DNA of 64,000 nucleotides from Symsagittifera roscoffensis (lineage: Eukaryota > Xenacoelomorpha > Acoela > Convolutidae), in NCBI RefSeq assembly GCF_963678635.1, contig NC_087068.1, positions 41,813,649 to 41,877,648 on the forward strand, read 5' to 3'. A program made the translations under genes and the position numbers. Shown one piece after another: positions 1 through 12,787 of the stretch (within the stretch, counting starts at the first letter, position 1; each line of letters opens with the position of its first letter). The notes beneath the pieces are model-generated. The model was not told the DNA's origin. It did not search any database and saw only the letters and a list, made by a program, of their open reading frames with translations.

Positions 1-1686
1 ATCAGTTGATTTAATTTCACTTGAGCCGCTTATGCGCTCTATCGCACGGGTGGCTTCGCTTTAATTCCAAGCCGCTTCTCAGCCCGCCAACCCATTCCCC
101 CTCCCCCTTCCAATACCACCGCCATCGTATTTCCATTTTTCATAGAGATAATTTTTTAAAACCAAGCCTAATTAATAGGAGAGTTTTAACAAACGTCAAG
201 CTATTACAAAACCAAACTTAAAAACTGTTTTCAGGACAACAAATTTCAAATTTCATTATTTTATACGATATTATATAAAAGATGTTGTAAATTACTTCAT
301 AATCCCACTCATTGTTAATTTAGACAATATATTACATAGGACGATTTTGAAATTGAGTTCTGCGTGTGCCTCTGAAAATTTTTATTTTGTAAGGATAAGC
401 TCCGAAAAATGTATGTTAATTGTACGGTTCTGGCTATAGCGTCCGCCCGATTGAACCTTTCATAATACAATCAGACTAAATAGCTAAATTCGATTCATTT
501 TGACCGCGGCAGAGAAGATAGAGAGAGGGAAAGAACAGGAAAGAGATTAGAGCCTCCTCCGCACTTTCAGCCCATTAGTCCCTAAAATCCCTCACTCAAC
601 TCCAATGTCCAATCAGTAGGGAAAGCAGGGGAACCATAGAACCAACAATGCAAAACGGCGGGCAAGAAAGCGCGCACTAATTTCGGCCAGATGAAGAAGA
701 AAAATGCCCACTTTGGGGCTATTCTGGGGCACAACGGGGGTAAGAAAAAAGCTACTATTGCTCCCTCCCGTTTTGCTTGGTTATTTGGTTTAATGAGGTT
801 CGGTAATGAAGGGTAAGATACCCTTTTTTAACATGAAGATCAATAAAGGAAATAGGAAAATGAACGATCTGGACCAAAACTGCTATTGATAAAATAGGGT
901 TTACTACCTAAGTAGAAGTCTTAAAGGGCTGCTTCCTGAAGGGTTGAATAACCCGTAAAGCATTCCTGATGTAGATATTTCATATTTTGTGATCAAAAAT
1001 GGGTAATTATTCAGACCTACATCGAATTCAAAATTCAAAGTCAATGATAAATTTAATTATTGTTCCGACCATTCAAAATGGGTAGCAATTTTGTATTCGG
1101 GCGTGTTTTAGTGTTTTTTCTTTTTTTTTGCTTTTTTTTCAAGCAAAATCAACTACCACAAATAATCATCAAAATTGGTCGAGTGATATAGCATATTCAG
1201 CCCTTTAGTCGTGATTCTAATTACTTAAAAATTTTGAAAAAATTGTTCTCGTATTGAGAAAAACAGCTTTAACAATTTTGATTTTAAGTCTAAGCTTCGA
1301 ACGAATAAAACGAACGAGCAGGCTTCTCTATGCTTAATTTATGCCGTTTGCAATACCCCGCCTAAAGATAACTCAATTTTTTTTTCGAGTAAAATTAGTT
1401 TTTGCAGTTTTTAAAGCCATTTTGGGAATCAAAAATTTTAAAAAATCAAAATCCTGTTTTAATATGATTGTCGAATATGCTCAAATTCTTGGTGTTGGAA
1501 TAAATCCTTTTATTGCATCACAAAGAAAAAAAATGACACTTAATTGAAAAGTTTTTTTTTGTGTGTTATGAGACTACGTTCCGAACATTCTGTGCTACTT
1601 GCCCAGTAATCGGCTATTCTTTTTAAAACTTGAGTTTTTCAGTGCCTTGAAATAAGCTGTTCATAATGAAATATTGGTCTGATTTA
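1..1686. other. No gene seen; AT-rich with one GC-richer patch
   Basis: No convincing coding frame is visible. Positions about 480-780 are richer in G+C and purine-rich, with GAGAGAGGGAAAG-like stretches, and could be the edge of an old promoter, exon or repeat. No open frame there exceeds a few tens of codons. The rest is degenerate AT-rich sequence with long T runs (about 1,110-1,140 and 1,375-1,385). Confidence 0.5.
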
Positions 1687-1945
1687 AAGTGCTGATTTAA
1701 ATTATCTGGACAAAAGGAATAGAATTTATAAATTAAAACCCGTTTTTCACAAATTGGGTTGATTTCAGACAAAAAATGACGGAGACAAACCTTGCTGCTT
1801 AGAAATTAAGCAGAAACAGTACGATGCAATGTATTTTGAGAAATCGTGACCGAAAACTTTACCCCAAAAACGATAATTTATCGCTTTTTAATCATTCAAA
1901 AATTACAGCAAAACTCTTTCACAGTACTTTCAGCATCCTCCAATA
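1687..1945 (+). mobile_element. Partial copy of the Tc1/mariner-like inverted-repeat element
   Basis: The stretch beginning AGTGCTGATTTAAAT, then CCCGTTTTTCACAAATTGGGTTGA, matches in order the left arm of the complete element at 18,433-19,131 (AGTGCTGATTTAAAAT, then GCGTTTTTCTCAGATTGGGTCAA). Similarity continues weakly through CTTTTTAATCATTCAAAAATTAC and then fades. No right arm was found, so this looks like a decayed left half. Confidence 0.45.
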
Positions 1946-2006
1946 GTAATGAGGTTTCGCGATTTTTTGTTCCAACGACTTTCAAAGACTACATGACGGT
2001 CTTTTT

Positions 2007-2525
2007 GTTCCGACTTTTGATACGAAAGTAACGGAGTATTTGTGCTCGGGGTGGGTTTTTTTCTTCAGACAAATTTCGACTTTTTAACTAGCCATTTTTG
2101 ACGGAATTTTTTCGAAAGGTATTGTTGTCTTGAGCTCAAATTTGAAAAGATATTTCACTTGTGATCATTTTTCGTAAAGTTATGGGGGTTTAAAGATTGT
2201 CATTTAGGCCAATTTGAACAATTAATGCGCGATATATTTCGCGCTATTAACGCGTCAGCGAGATTTAATCTGTCTTAGAAATAGTTCCAAATTGGTTTAA
2301 CGAAGCTTGTTTGCCATAATTGATTTGTTACAAGCAGCAAAATCTATCCTTTTGTACTTTTATATGGCGTGTGGGGGGATGATTTTCAAAAAAAAATTCA
2401 AATTTTAGAGAAAAAAATTTTCATTTTGTTTCATTTTTAAATTTTTTTTAAAGTTATTACTGCTCCATAAACATTAATAGCCAGTCGGAACATTCAGGGC
2501 TTCGCCCTGATACGAGCAGTCTTGT
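2007..2525 (+). mobile_element. Q-family dispersed repeat, copy 1
   Basis: The element opens with GTTCCGAC (2,007-2,014) and reaches the inverted counterpart GTCGGAAC (2,484-2,491). ATTCAGGGCTTCGCCCTGAT and ACGAGCAGTCTTGTTAT follow, a tail shared with other copies. Its middle carries a near-palindromic CG-rich module, GCGCGATATATTTCGCGC, at 2,227-2,244 in otherwise AT-rich DNA. It has no coding capacity. The 8-9 bp inverted ends suggest a non-autonomous DNA transposon, but no clear target duplication was found and the superfamily is unknown. Confidence 0.55.
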
Positions 2526-4795
2526 TATGCTTAGGGTACTTTTTATTATTCAGACCAGTTTTAACTTTCAACTAAAAAAATTTTGACGCAAACTTTTTAA
2601 ACAGTCTGCAAGAGAGTGTTGCACTAACTACGAAAATAAATTTTTTTATCTGCAGTCAATGTCGAAAAGTTCAGGGCCATGAAAATTGAAATTTTGACTA
2701 ATTCGAAAATATTTCGTTCTATTGAGGTGTCAGCGGCAAAATAATAGAGATGAGACACCATTCCAAACTGGATTGAGGCGAACTATTTGATGTAACTTAT
2801 ACGTTAAGACATGCAAAAGACATCACTTTAGTTTTGACATAGCAAGCTGGCAATTTTTTCTTGAATTCAATAACGTTTTCAGAGCGTTCGTAAGCGTTTT
2901 TTTGTAGCGAAAGTGGAACATAACATATCCTGATTCAGTACTGGAGCAAAATGTAGCGAAATTCAAAGAAAATGAGAAATAGATATCTGTGGGGTGGTTT
3001 TCTGAAAAATACCATCTTTTAAAAATAAATTTTTTAGTGGTAGAACCTGAAATCTACCTTTCTCTACTATTATTTCAAAAACTTTATCTATGACGCTCAA
3101 ATTTTTAGACGAAATATTATACTGCACACAAATTTCCCAATTCAATTTCTCAACTCAGGCAATCTAGTGGTCAAATAAGACATATTAATAATACAATTAG
3201 AAATTCGAGTTAAAATTCGAAATTAACCATCATTATTAATAATTCACAAAAATTTACCAAAAGTTGTAAGAGCCCGATTAAAGGGCAGTAGATTCAGGGC
3301 TTCACCATGATACACGAGCAGTATTCTTGAAAATATTAATGAAGCAAAACTAACTTTCTTTGGGAGACCGTTCTGGATAAAACAGTCAAAAAATAGTTTT
3401 CTTACCAGTTTTCTCTAGTTTTCTTACCACGAAGGTAATTCTGAAATATTATAATACATTTTATATCAGAGCCCATCATTAAAAGATTGTACAGCTTAAT
3501 GCTTTTGCGATAGAATAACAGAAAAACAAAAAAATTTTATTTAATTTTTGATACATTTTACACTATGATTGAATATACAACTCGAAAAAACGGGATTTGT
3601 GAATACTTTGAAAAATTTGGTCCAGATTTTTTTGAGCTTCCAATTCCAGCAGCTGCTAGACTGCCTTATGTATCATGAGAAATATAAACACGAACTAAAT
3701 TCATTTTCATCAGCCCAAAAATAAAGTATAGAAACCCCAAACTCAATTTTGAGAAACTTGATAACATGATAAGAAACGGACTTTTTGGACGGAATAATTC
3801 CTGAAACAGTCAGTTTCTCCGATTCCACTGAGAAAAAATTTCCTTTTCTAATTTTTTCATGAACTTCAGGCAATAAAATTTATTGTGTTAAGGTTTTTTT
3901 GATCATCTTTAACACTTTCAACTTCATTTAAATAGGTCCATAAATTGAATTGCAGACCGCATGGTACCTTGAATTTACAGCAGCTCTCATTGTTCAATGT
4001 TGAGAATGGCGAATTAGATTTAATCAAAAACTCGCTTTTAAAATTGGACAAATTGGATGAAAACTCGTTTGATCACACCGAAAGGGGAACAAAAGAGCGG
4101 AACAAGCTTGTTAACATGGACAATGAAGCCTAATGAGTTTTGCGTACTTCAAAAAACGCCCGTCCCGAAGAGCTTCTAATTAACGCCTCAACCTAAGCAA
4201 AAGAGGGTTGAAAAATGATCACTCCAAAACTGAAAATGCAGCGGAAAATTTTAAAAAAATTTTACGGTTGAAGAGAAAAGAAGCGAAATACGTAATGAAA
4301 AGCGTTTTTAGATAAATTTATGCTAATTTGAAACAAAAAGATATTTCATCAAAGTCAGTTAGAACCTTAATCATGCTTTTATTGCTTTGAAAAGAAAAAA
4401 TGTACAACAATCCCATCTCCTAAGGGCAGACAAATCTTAATGAGTGACATAGTACTTTGTTTGAAAGACATTTATTAGAGAATCAGATTGCTAAGAAGTT
4501 GGGCTTGGGTGCTTTAAAAAATATTCATCATCAACTGAGTAAACTCTCAAATATGCCATCTGATCGAAAAATGATAAGCTAGAAAGCTATCTGTTTTCCT
4601 GTAATTTGTTCATAAAGAGTATCAACAACGTAATTCTTTCTTTCGTTTTTTTCAAAGCTACCACTTTTAAACCAAAAAAGATTTCACTTTTTAAATTTTT
4701 TGAGATCTTTTTGAGAACTTTTGAGATTTCCTGAGGTTTCTCTGATATTTATTTGGTTGCATATTCTTGAAAACTAATTTGTTTATTATAAAAAC
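2526..4795. other. No gene seen; degenerate repeat DNA
   Basis: AT-rich sequence with only short chance frames. A fragment of the Q-family tail (ATTCAGGGCTTCACCATGAT, then ACGAGCAGT) lies at about 3,291-3,325. Sequence around 2,640-2,800 weakly resembles Q interior (TTCCAAACTGGATTGAGGCGAAC), so a very old Q copy may underlie 2,600-3,330. Confidence 0.4.
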
Positions 4796-5290
4796 AAGAC
4801 TGCTCGTATATCAGGGTAAAGCCCTGAATCTTTCGACTGTACCTTAATTCATATCGAGTAGTTTTTGAGAAAAAAAGAAGTGAAAATCTTTAAATTTTGG
4901 ACATTATCAAAACGTGAAATTTTGATTCGTACAAAATTAATACGACGAATTAGCTAGCCTCAATTCAATTTGGAACGATTTTGTTGTACGGGATAATTCG
5001 CCATGCATAAATAATTCGCTTTAAGCTCTCAGCATTATGAATAAACTCTTCGAAGCGCGCATTATTTAGTCAGTCCAGAAAATGACCAATTTGGTCATTT
5101 TCAAACCAACAAAACTGTACAAAAAAATTAATTGGAATTAAAATATCTTTTTAAATTTGAACTCAGGAAGTCAATATCTTCAATGGGGTATAATTTTTTT
5201 TGAAAGCTATTATTTCGATCGGCGAAAATTGACCGAATAAAAAAACCACACCGAGCATGAGCATTCCGTTGTCTTCGAAAGTCGATAAAA
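4796..5290 (-). mobile_element. Q-family dispersed repeat, copy 2
   Basis: Read on the minus strand, this copy runs from a CGACTTTCGAAGACAACGGAAT start (about 5,288) to the shared tail, seen on the plus strand as CAAGACTGCTCGTATATCAGGG at 4,796-4,817. The interior has the family's GAGCTC-like, CCAATTTGGTC and GCGCGCATTATT pieces but is more diverged than copies 1 and 6. It encodes nothing. Confidence 0.45.
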
Positions 5291-6653
5291 ACAAACTCAC
5301 TAGATTTTCAGGGAAATTTGAGAAAAAATTATAGAACTTATCTCTTTAGAGGATGAAAAACACTTTTGTCAAATTTTTCTGATCGGTCTTGGCAAATTAA
5401 GCTTATGTATCCAGATCTCTCTCTGTTTTAACTTCAACTGCTCCAATCGCCAAAGAAATTAAAGATCATTATCGAAGTAAGCCATGGGTTTTTCCACAAC
5501 TGATTTGAAAAATTGCCGTCTTGTCTTAGACGCAATAAAAATGAAAAATCGAATCATCTACCACATTTCGATGTTTATCTTAGAAATTGATAATGCTCAG
5601 CAAATGATAAGTTTAATCTTGATGATTTCAATGAATAAATAAAGTAATGGTTATAGAACTTGCCATATATACAGTTTTTAAAAATAGCAAGATTCGTGTA
5701 TTAGAAGGAAATTTTGAATGTCTGGATTGCCATTTGACGTGCTTGACTTAGAAGTTATTGAAAACAAAATTAAATTCAAAACAAATTTTGATTTTTCAAA
5801 ATTTCAATTTGAAAATGTTCCCCATACGCATATTGAAGCACAAATTGATGTATAGGTCTAATAATGCAATATATGGATCAATTAGCCAGCCTCATTTCAA
5901 TTTGGCATATTTTTCAAGCCAATTTTGTTCACCGTTTTCACTATAAAAAGTAAAAGCACTTAAAAAAAATAATTTTTGGTCGACTAATTATCGCAAAATG
6001 GCACCCTATAGACACTTATGTTCTTAGGACAAAATATCACGGGTTAGATATACTTTTGAGCTGAAGTCATCAAATTGTCTGACAGGATAAAAAATTTAGT
6101 TGATGAAATTGCTACAGAATTAATATTCGTCCGGAAAAAAAACACCCTCGTTTCAAAATTAGTAGCTCAAACGCGTCAGATTATAGAACGAGCAGTTTAA
6201 CTAGACACGTGGAAGTTGAATAAATTGATTTGCGAACTCGTCCGCGGGCAGCATGAAGATCCAGGAATCAAAACACTGAGTAAAAAATTCTTCTGAAACT
6301 TAATCTAAATACCCCCTCCATTGGGCATATATTTTTCTCACTTTGTTGAAAGTCGGAACAATATAGCAGATTAAACGAGGTATTCTAAATTTCTTTAAAT
6401 TATCGCCGTAATTACGAGCGACAAGAGAGCCATACTCAGTTGATAATTGCTTTGTTATAAAATGGCCTGACAAAACAAAAGTTTTTGAAATTTTTGAAAT
6501 TTTTTTTGAACTAAATTACAACTGGAAAAATGTATTAGGATATTTCGCTCGACGCAATTTGACCGCAGTGAGCGGTACTTGCGCTCTGTGGTTAGTTTTA
6601 ACCCGAAAAATACTAAACCTCGGGAAAAAATACTAAACCTCGCTATAAAACAT
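5291..6653. other. No gene seen; AT-rich DNA with Q-like fragments
   Basis: Only short chance frames are present. Fragments such as TTAGCCAGCCTCATTTCAATTTGG (about 5,881-5,905) recall Q-family interior sequence, and GTCGGAAC occurs at about 6,353. A short imperfect direct repeat, AAATACTAAACCTCG, sits at about 6,608-6,642. Confidence 0.4.
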
Positions 6654-7386
6654 AACAAGACTGCTCGTATTATGGCTAATTTCTGAATGTTCCTACTCTT
6701 TTTTAACATTTATGGAGTAGTGCTCAATTTAAAAACATCAAATCTTAAAAAAAATTTTAAAAAGAAGAAAAAATTTCACTAACATTTTTCGAGTTGTTTT
6801 TTTTTATATATAAAATCACGCTAACTAAATACTACTTCTAGCGAAGTACTTATATACTACATGTAGCTAAGTATTAAATAGATCAAAAAAGATACCTCAA
6901 TTCAAAAAGGATTTCTAGGCCAATTTCTAGTAAATTGGCCAATTTTGAGGATTTCGAGTAAATTGACGAAATATTCCAAAAAAAAAGAAAAAATTTTTTG
7001 GTTGACGTTTTTTTTTTTAAAAAAAAAGGTTATCCCTCCACACGCTAATGAAAACTACAAATTGATGCATAGCGTCTTCTATTCTAATAATATGACTAAA
7101 TGTTTTGCTTCAATTCAAATCGGAACGCATTAATTACGGTGTTATAAGAACGCAATATATTGCGCGTTAATTATCCCAAATTGGCCAAACTAGCAGTTTT
7201 CAAATTCCCATAACATAAATCCAAGTGAAATATCTTTTTAAATTTGAGCTCAGGAAAACATTATTTTTTCAGATGATGTAAAAAATCCGTCCGGTCAAAA
7301 ATGCTTAGTTAAAAAGTCAAGAACAGACTGAATCAATAAAACCACCCCAAGCATAAACATTCTGCACTTTCTTCGAAAGTCGGAAC
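6654..7386 (-). mobile_element. Q-family dispersed repeat, copy 3
   Basis: The minus-strand copy starts at GTTCCGAC (its complement GTCGGAAC ends at 7,386) and ends in the shared tail ACAAGACTGCTCGTAT (plus strand, 6,654-6,669). A perfect 14-bp palindrome, CGCAATATATTGCG, occupies 7,151-7,164 and is followed by AATTGGCCAA, the same order as in the other copies. The interior differs from copy 1 by a diverged segment around 6,790-6,900. It is non-coding. Confidence 0.5.
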
Positions 7387-10149
7387 AAAAATATTTCATC
7401 TTGGGAAAACATTTTCACCAATGTTTTGTGAAAATGAATGTAATAGAATATACTTCAAAACTTGAAGAAAAAAAACCAATCCGATTAACCAGAAGATTAA
7501 CTGAGCTGAATAAAAATTTATTGAGTCTTGAAATAATTTTTTTTTGAAAAAGTAAACTAACCTGTCCTTGCTGATTTCGTGGTCTTTTGTGTTGGATGTT
7601 CGTACCCCTCCGATATTCATAGAAATAAGAGAAATAATGGCAAGTATTTGGAATTGAGAAGACATTGTAAAATAAGTACAATGGTCAGTGGTGTGGTAAT
7701 GTCAATCAGTTTAATTAAGGGCAGTAACAGATCCCCGAACTCAAGTAGACATGTTTGCTACGGGTATCGTTTGCCTTCTTTTGTGATTTCGGAGTCCAGA
7801 TAACTAAAGCATTCAGAAAAAGTTTTATCGATTTTTGTTATCAGAACTTTTATTTATATTCTTTTTCCATTTCGGGTTAAGAATCTTTTTTTTTAATTTC
7901 AAAGATATAGAAAATTGCCGATTTTCAGCTGGTTTGTTCTAACTATTTTTCAGTGTAGACCAAAAACTGCTTTTTAAAATGTGTTTTCAATCAATGGGAA
8001 TTGTTTGCTAAAGGAAATTCACAAAATTGATTAAACGAGGCGGTCTACAGCGAATAAGGAGTCTAGCGACCCGTATGATACATTTTGCCTAAGGTACTTT
8101 AAAGGGTTGGTATTAAACTCAATTGCAAAACTGACCAAATGGAAAAGAAGCTGAAGTGCTTTTATTTGAAAAATAAGCCTATTCGAATATTGACTAATCA
8201 ATGAACTATTATTGCTCAGAATTATTCAATCTAAAAGTTAACGTCAGCTTTTTTTGGTTGGAACGACGGAAGATTTACCCTCTCATTTTGGATCGATTTT
8301 GGGTAAAATAAAGAGGATATATGTGTGATAATAAATTGAAAATTTAACCGCCAAATGGAAATGCAAAAGACAGTTGAAGTAAGCTTGGGGAAAAGGTGAA
8401 GAAAAAATTACCCCCGGGAAAATCGAATTGAAGTCAAGATAGTTCCTTCCTTTTATCAGGGTTGCATTTCTATCTTTATATAGTTAGCATACCATATTAT
8501 CAACTCGCCAATCACGAGGCAAAATGAATCTCAACTCTCTGGTGCATGCAATAACTTTTTAAACCCAATTTTTGAACCCATTTCGATTAAGAAAACTTAC
8601 CATGACTTAATACAGATTAGATTCCGCCGCTGGTAAAATTTCACGCTGATCAAAATTTCACGCCACAAAAAGCTTTCAAGGGAAGGTCTGAAAATCAAAA
8701 CCAGAGCGTTATTAATGGAATAGACAAAGGAATCTTTGAACCAAAAGCACGAAATTTCCCCTTCTGATAATCCCAGTTAGACGATAATGAACTAAGTGAG
8801 GGAGATTCAAAAAATACAACTATTTTTTCTCTGTTTTACCAAGCCCGGGGATGATAAAAACGAGTTGCAGGAAACCACGTGAAGTAGATTATGTCTCACG
8901 GAGGAAAATTAGAAAAAAAAACATGACAAAAATTATCAGATTGAGCGACGACGCGCAAACCCATTATCTTAAGTGCTAATTTTAGAAATATTAATTGCCT
9001 GAAGTTCAAAAACCAACCAAATGTTCGTCACATGTTTAAGCGTTGCGTTATGATAACACACTTGAGAGTTGTTGCACACGGTTTAGTGAGCAGTTACTAC
9101 GAGTTATCTTGGTGTTATAACCAGTGCTGATAAATTATAACTTAGCAGCAGTCAGGATGGCCATCAGTCTTACCTGTTTGAAGCCAAAAAGACGCTTCAA
9201 CTCGAAAAAGTGACAGCTCCTTGTCGCATTAGCCCCACTACTACTAAAAGTATTGTAGGATGGAATTGCATTAAGGAGTCAACGTTTTATAAGGCAAAGA
9301 GTGACAGATAGAATTAGGCTTTACTTAGAATGTGAAGCCAACCAGCCGTGAAAAAATAGCCAAAAACCGGACAATTAATTTCTGCTTGGAAAAAGATAGC
9401 GTACTCCTTTGAATAAACCTGAAAATTTCAAGCAGACATTTAAATTTTTAAAACATCATTTGGTTTTGGTATTTTGGGTTTTTTCGGTTATAACCCCCTA
9501 AATTATGAAAAAATGAAATGAAATTTTTTATTATATCATTGTGACACTGTTACTAGGAAATGCACAATATTATTATGAGGCTGGTAAAAACGAACCATTT
9601 TTTCTTAATTGAGCCTCAAACTGAAACTGACTTTTTATCCAATTTTTGCCATTTTTCTGAGCATAAACTTCATTAAAAGGACTCTAAATGCGTTTTTAAT
9701 TGTCGTTAAGTTCGCTTTTTTTTGCCAGTTTTTAGCTCGGTTTAACGCTCGGGATGTCAGCTCTGCATTTTTAGGGAAAAACAGTCAAACTTTGTAAGAA
9801 AAATTTTCATTTTTGTTTCTTATCATTTAGGGGGGTATTACCGAAAAGACGCGGTATTTTTAAGACTTTCCGGAAAAAACAACTGGATCTTATCAACTAG
9901 TAGCATACCTATTTTTCGCAATAATAATTATAAACATTAAAACCAAACTGTTGTTTACGATAACTGATGAAAGGTTTCCCTGCTACAATCTTCGGCTAAT
10001 TTTATGCCAATCAATCACTTGACAATTTGGAAATAACCAACAGCCTCAAAGTTGAAATATAATCTCAACTATGCAAAGATGAAAGTGACATGTATTCAGT
10101 ATAACTTTATCAGCCAGACATCAGACACTCCTAAGTCACGTTAGGGGAG
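7387..10149. other. No gene seen
   Basis: About 2.8 kb without a frame that I can support. On the minus strand near 9,175 there is a good-looking 5' splice context (CAG followed by GTAAGACT) after an open stretch of about 35 codons, but there is no start codon, recognisable peptide or partner acceptor. I treat it as chance. The remaining sequence is degenerate AT-rich DNA. Confidence 0.4.
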
Positions 10150-11858
10150 CCCAGTCGTCTTCAGGGTGAATGAAAAAAGAGATAAGAAACTTTAATGACC
10201 TTCAGCATCACTAATGATACTTGGTTCAAAGTTGAATTCGGTACTCTGTAAAGTCCGGATCGATTTATCATCCTTTTCATTAAATGCACCAAGTTAAATC
10301 TTCTGTCAGTGTAAAACATAAGATTATAACTTTCTGAAAAATATAACCTAATTTTTTCTGAAACATCCAAATTTTGGCACATTTTATGGATACTTTTACT
10401 GGCTAAAAATTGCTCATTGAATGATTGATTATTGAATTTCCGAATATTCCGTTTTCTCGGCCCTCTCATCGCTAACTTTCCGGCAACTGAAAAATCCAGA
10501 ATTTTCCTAATTTCACGCATTTTAGGCGATCTCATTTATAACGTTCTGCATCATGAGAATCTTCTCAACCATCTAGTATATTTCAATTTTCAGCCTTGCC
10601 ATCTTAAAAACATGTTTCTGGCTTATAAAAGATACGCTTAAACAAAAAAGCGCAATTTTGATTATCTCTTGGATAATAGGATAATAATCAATAATCTCCG
10701 CTTCGAAATTATCAATTGATTGTTAGTTTGATTGAAACAACAGAACATTGAAAGTTTTCGTTAATTATGTTTGAAACTTGTATGATAACCTTTTTTTTCA
10801 TACCTAAAAATTTTATGGCAAACAGTGTTTAAGCGAAAAGTTTATTTGAATAGCAGTTTTACGTTCTGAAAAACCAAAAAATGAGCTGTTTGAAAGTCTT
10901 TTTCCCAAAAACAGACGTCTAACATGAAAATACAGGTTAAAAATAAACTGCTTTCGATGATCAGTGGCTGAAAAAAATAGAAAGCCTTTTGACAGTCTTA
11001 GATTTATCTTTTCTTAAAAAAATTCTGGCTGCACAAAAGCACATAAAAACTTCATTGTAGTGCTTTGTCACACACTCAAGGTATGAAACTGTACGATAAA
11101 ATGTTTTTCTTCTAGTCAAGTCAATCAAGACGGTTTATAGGAACGAGGAGGAATAGTTTTGAAGAGAAATTTAACAAAAATCTCATTCAACTTTTTTTGA
11201 ATGAATTGGAAGTACAGAAAATTAAGAATGGGACGACAAAAAATGTAAGTCTTGAAAAAAATTTAATAAGTCGGGTAAAAAACAATCTTTGATTTAATAG
11301 GAACTAGAAAAAAAATTTTGGTGAAATTTCACGGAAACTATAGAGAAACTTCCATATAAAATTGGTTTTTATCTCTGTATGATCAAATCTTCAGTGCGAT
11401 AAAAAAGAAAGATGAGAAATGTAATGACATTGATCAAAATTAAGGTTACTGGCTCAAATTTGATCTTGGTACACTGTATCATACTCCTTGTTAAATCACG
11501 CTAAGATGTTCCACCACTGTAAGCTTTTCCATTCTCATTCATTGAAATTTCTATAATAAAATTTCCGGAACATCCACTTTTTGCCGATTTTATAGATAAT
11601 TTTTTGGGTTAAAATTGATACCATTTATTACGTGTCCGAAAACTCCATGTTTCTCATTGGCAATTTCCCGATAATTTATGCAACCTCATGGATAAAGTTC
11701 TGCATTTCAAAAATTCTCAAGCAACGCCAAGGAATGATCTGATCGTTTTCTTTTTCCATCCTTTTTATCTATTTTAAAAGCATGCTTCCGGTTTGAAAAC
11801 CACACGCTTAAAAAACCAAAAAAAAACACAGTTAGTATTGTTTCTAGATTAAAGTTCC

Positions 11859-12266
11859 TGAGTTAGGACTGGTGTGTAACTCATAGAGTAATTTCGGATA
11901 GGGTACACCGTCTGCTCGTCACGCTATCTTATTTTCGGCCGGATAGATTCGTGCAACTTCTTAGTCTAATACCGATCCTAATCTTACTCTTATACTATCT
12001 AGTCTCAGGTTGTTTAACTAGTCTCTGCTAGGCTCAATAGATCTAGGGTATACTGGTTTATTGCGGCTGCTGAAGTGCTCGGGAGAGTCCAACTAATTTC
12101 TAAGTTAAATTCAAATCTCTCTGGTGCTGAAATTACAAGTAACTTCAGCACTTACAAATAAGTGGGTTGTTAGTTAGATGGATCATGATTGGTTAATATT
12201 AAATACTTTACATTGGTAAAACATTTAATTTATCCAATCATAAAATATAGTTTAGATCAGGTTCCA
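11859..12266 (-). repeat. LTR, left copy (3' LTR in element orientation)
   Basis: On the plus strand it starts TGAGTTAGGACTGG and ends ATCAGGTTCCA, giving standard TG...CA ends. In the element's own (minus) orientation it has two CCAAT boxes, a TATATTTTA-like box and AATAAA. A hairpin with 8-bp arms, GTGCTGAA and TTCAGCAC, lies at 12,124-12,151. The adjoining interior is GGATGGG on the minus strand, a short and poor polypurine tract. Confidence 0.88.
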
Positions 12267-12481
12267 CCCATCCGGGTTTTACAGAGTTTTTTAGAACAGT
12301 TCTTTTGTAGTTCAAGGATGGATGATGGACGTTGGTATTTGGCGAACATCATTTTTCTTTTGTTTCCTTTTTGTTAAGGAAGTTCCAGGGATCTGGAATT
12401 GAGGACACAAGACGTTGTGTTCTTCTTGTGACAACGACTGAGTCTCTGCAACAGCATCAATTCTGGTTTCGGAATGGTTGG

Positions 12482-12787
12482 CTATGTCAGGTTTTTCTGT
12501 TCTTCGGAGAGAACTTCTTTTGTGTTTGATCTAGCTCGGGAATGGCGTGGAGATTGTGCGTGGAGGGGATGCCTGGTTACTCGGATCTGTACGTATACTT
12601 GAACATCGAGGTGGTCATTGGTCTAGTTCAATGAAGTCCTTTTCTGCGAGGTCAAGTCGTACTCTAAATCCTTTGAGTTGTGATTGTGAGCGGCATATCG
12701 ATTATAGTTGGTCATTCTCTCTCGAGTGTAGTGAGGTCGTCTTGTCTTTTGATGTTCGTCCTTGGTGTTGTATTCTGATCTATATAT
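12482..12787 (-). pseudogene. Remnant open frame in the LTR element interior
   Basis: One minus-strand frame of 102 codons is open apart from a single internal TAG near its middle and the TAG that ends it. The predicted peptide is basic and polar, rich in Arg, His, Asn and Gln, with no zinc knuckle, protease or RT motif. It could be a residue of gag or simply low-complexity chance. The rest of the interior, roughly 12,800-13,790, is T-rich and closed in all frames beyond about 90 codons. A 13-bp repeat, GGTGGGTTAGGCC, occurs at 12,968 and 13,013. Confidence 0.3.

Noticed and set aside
9135-9290. Possible exon on the minus strand ending in CAG/GTAAGACT
   Set aside because: Only about 35 open codons, no start, no acceptor or second exon, no recognisable peptide.
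10161-10535. 124-codon minus frame with a true ATG
   Set aside because: It lies in the decayed tandem array and the corresponding regions near 11.4, 15.1 and 16.7 kb are closed by stops, so there is no sign of conservation.
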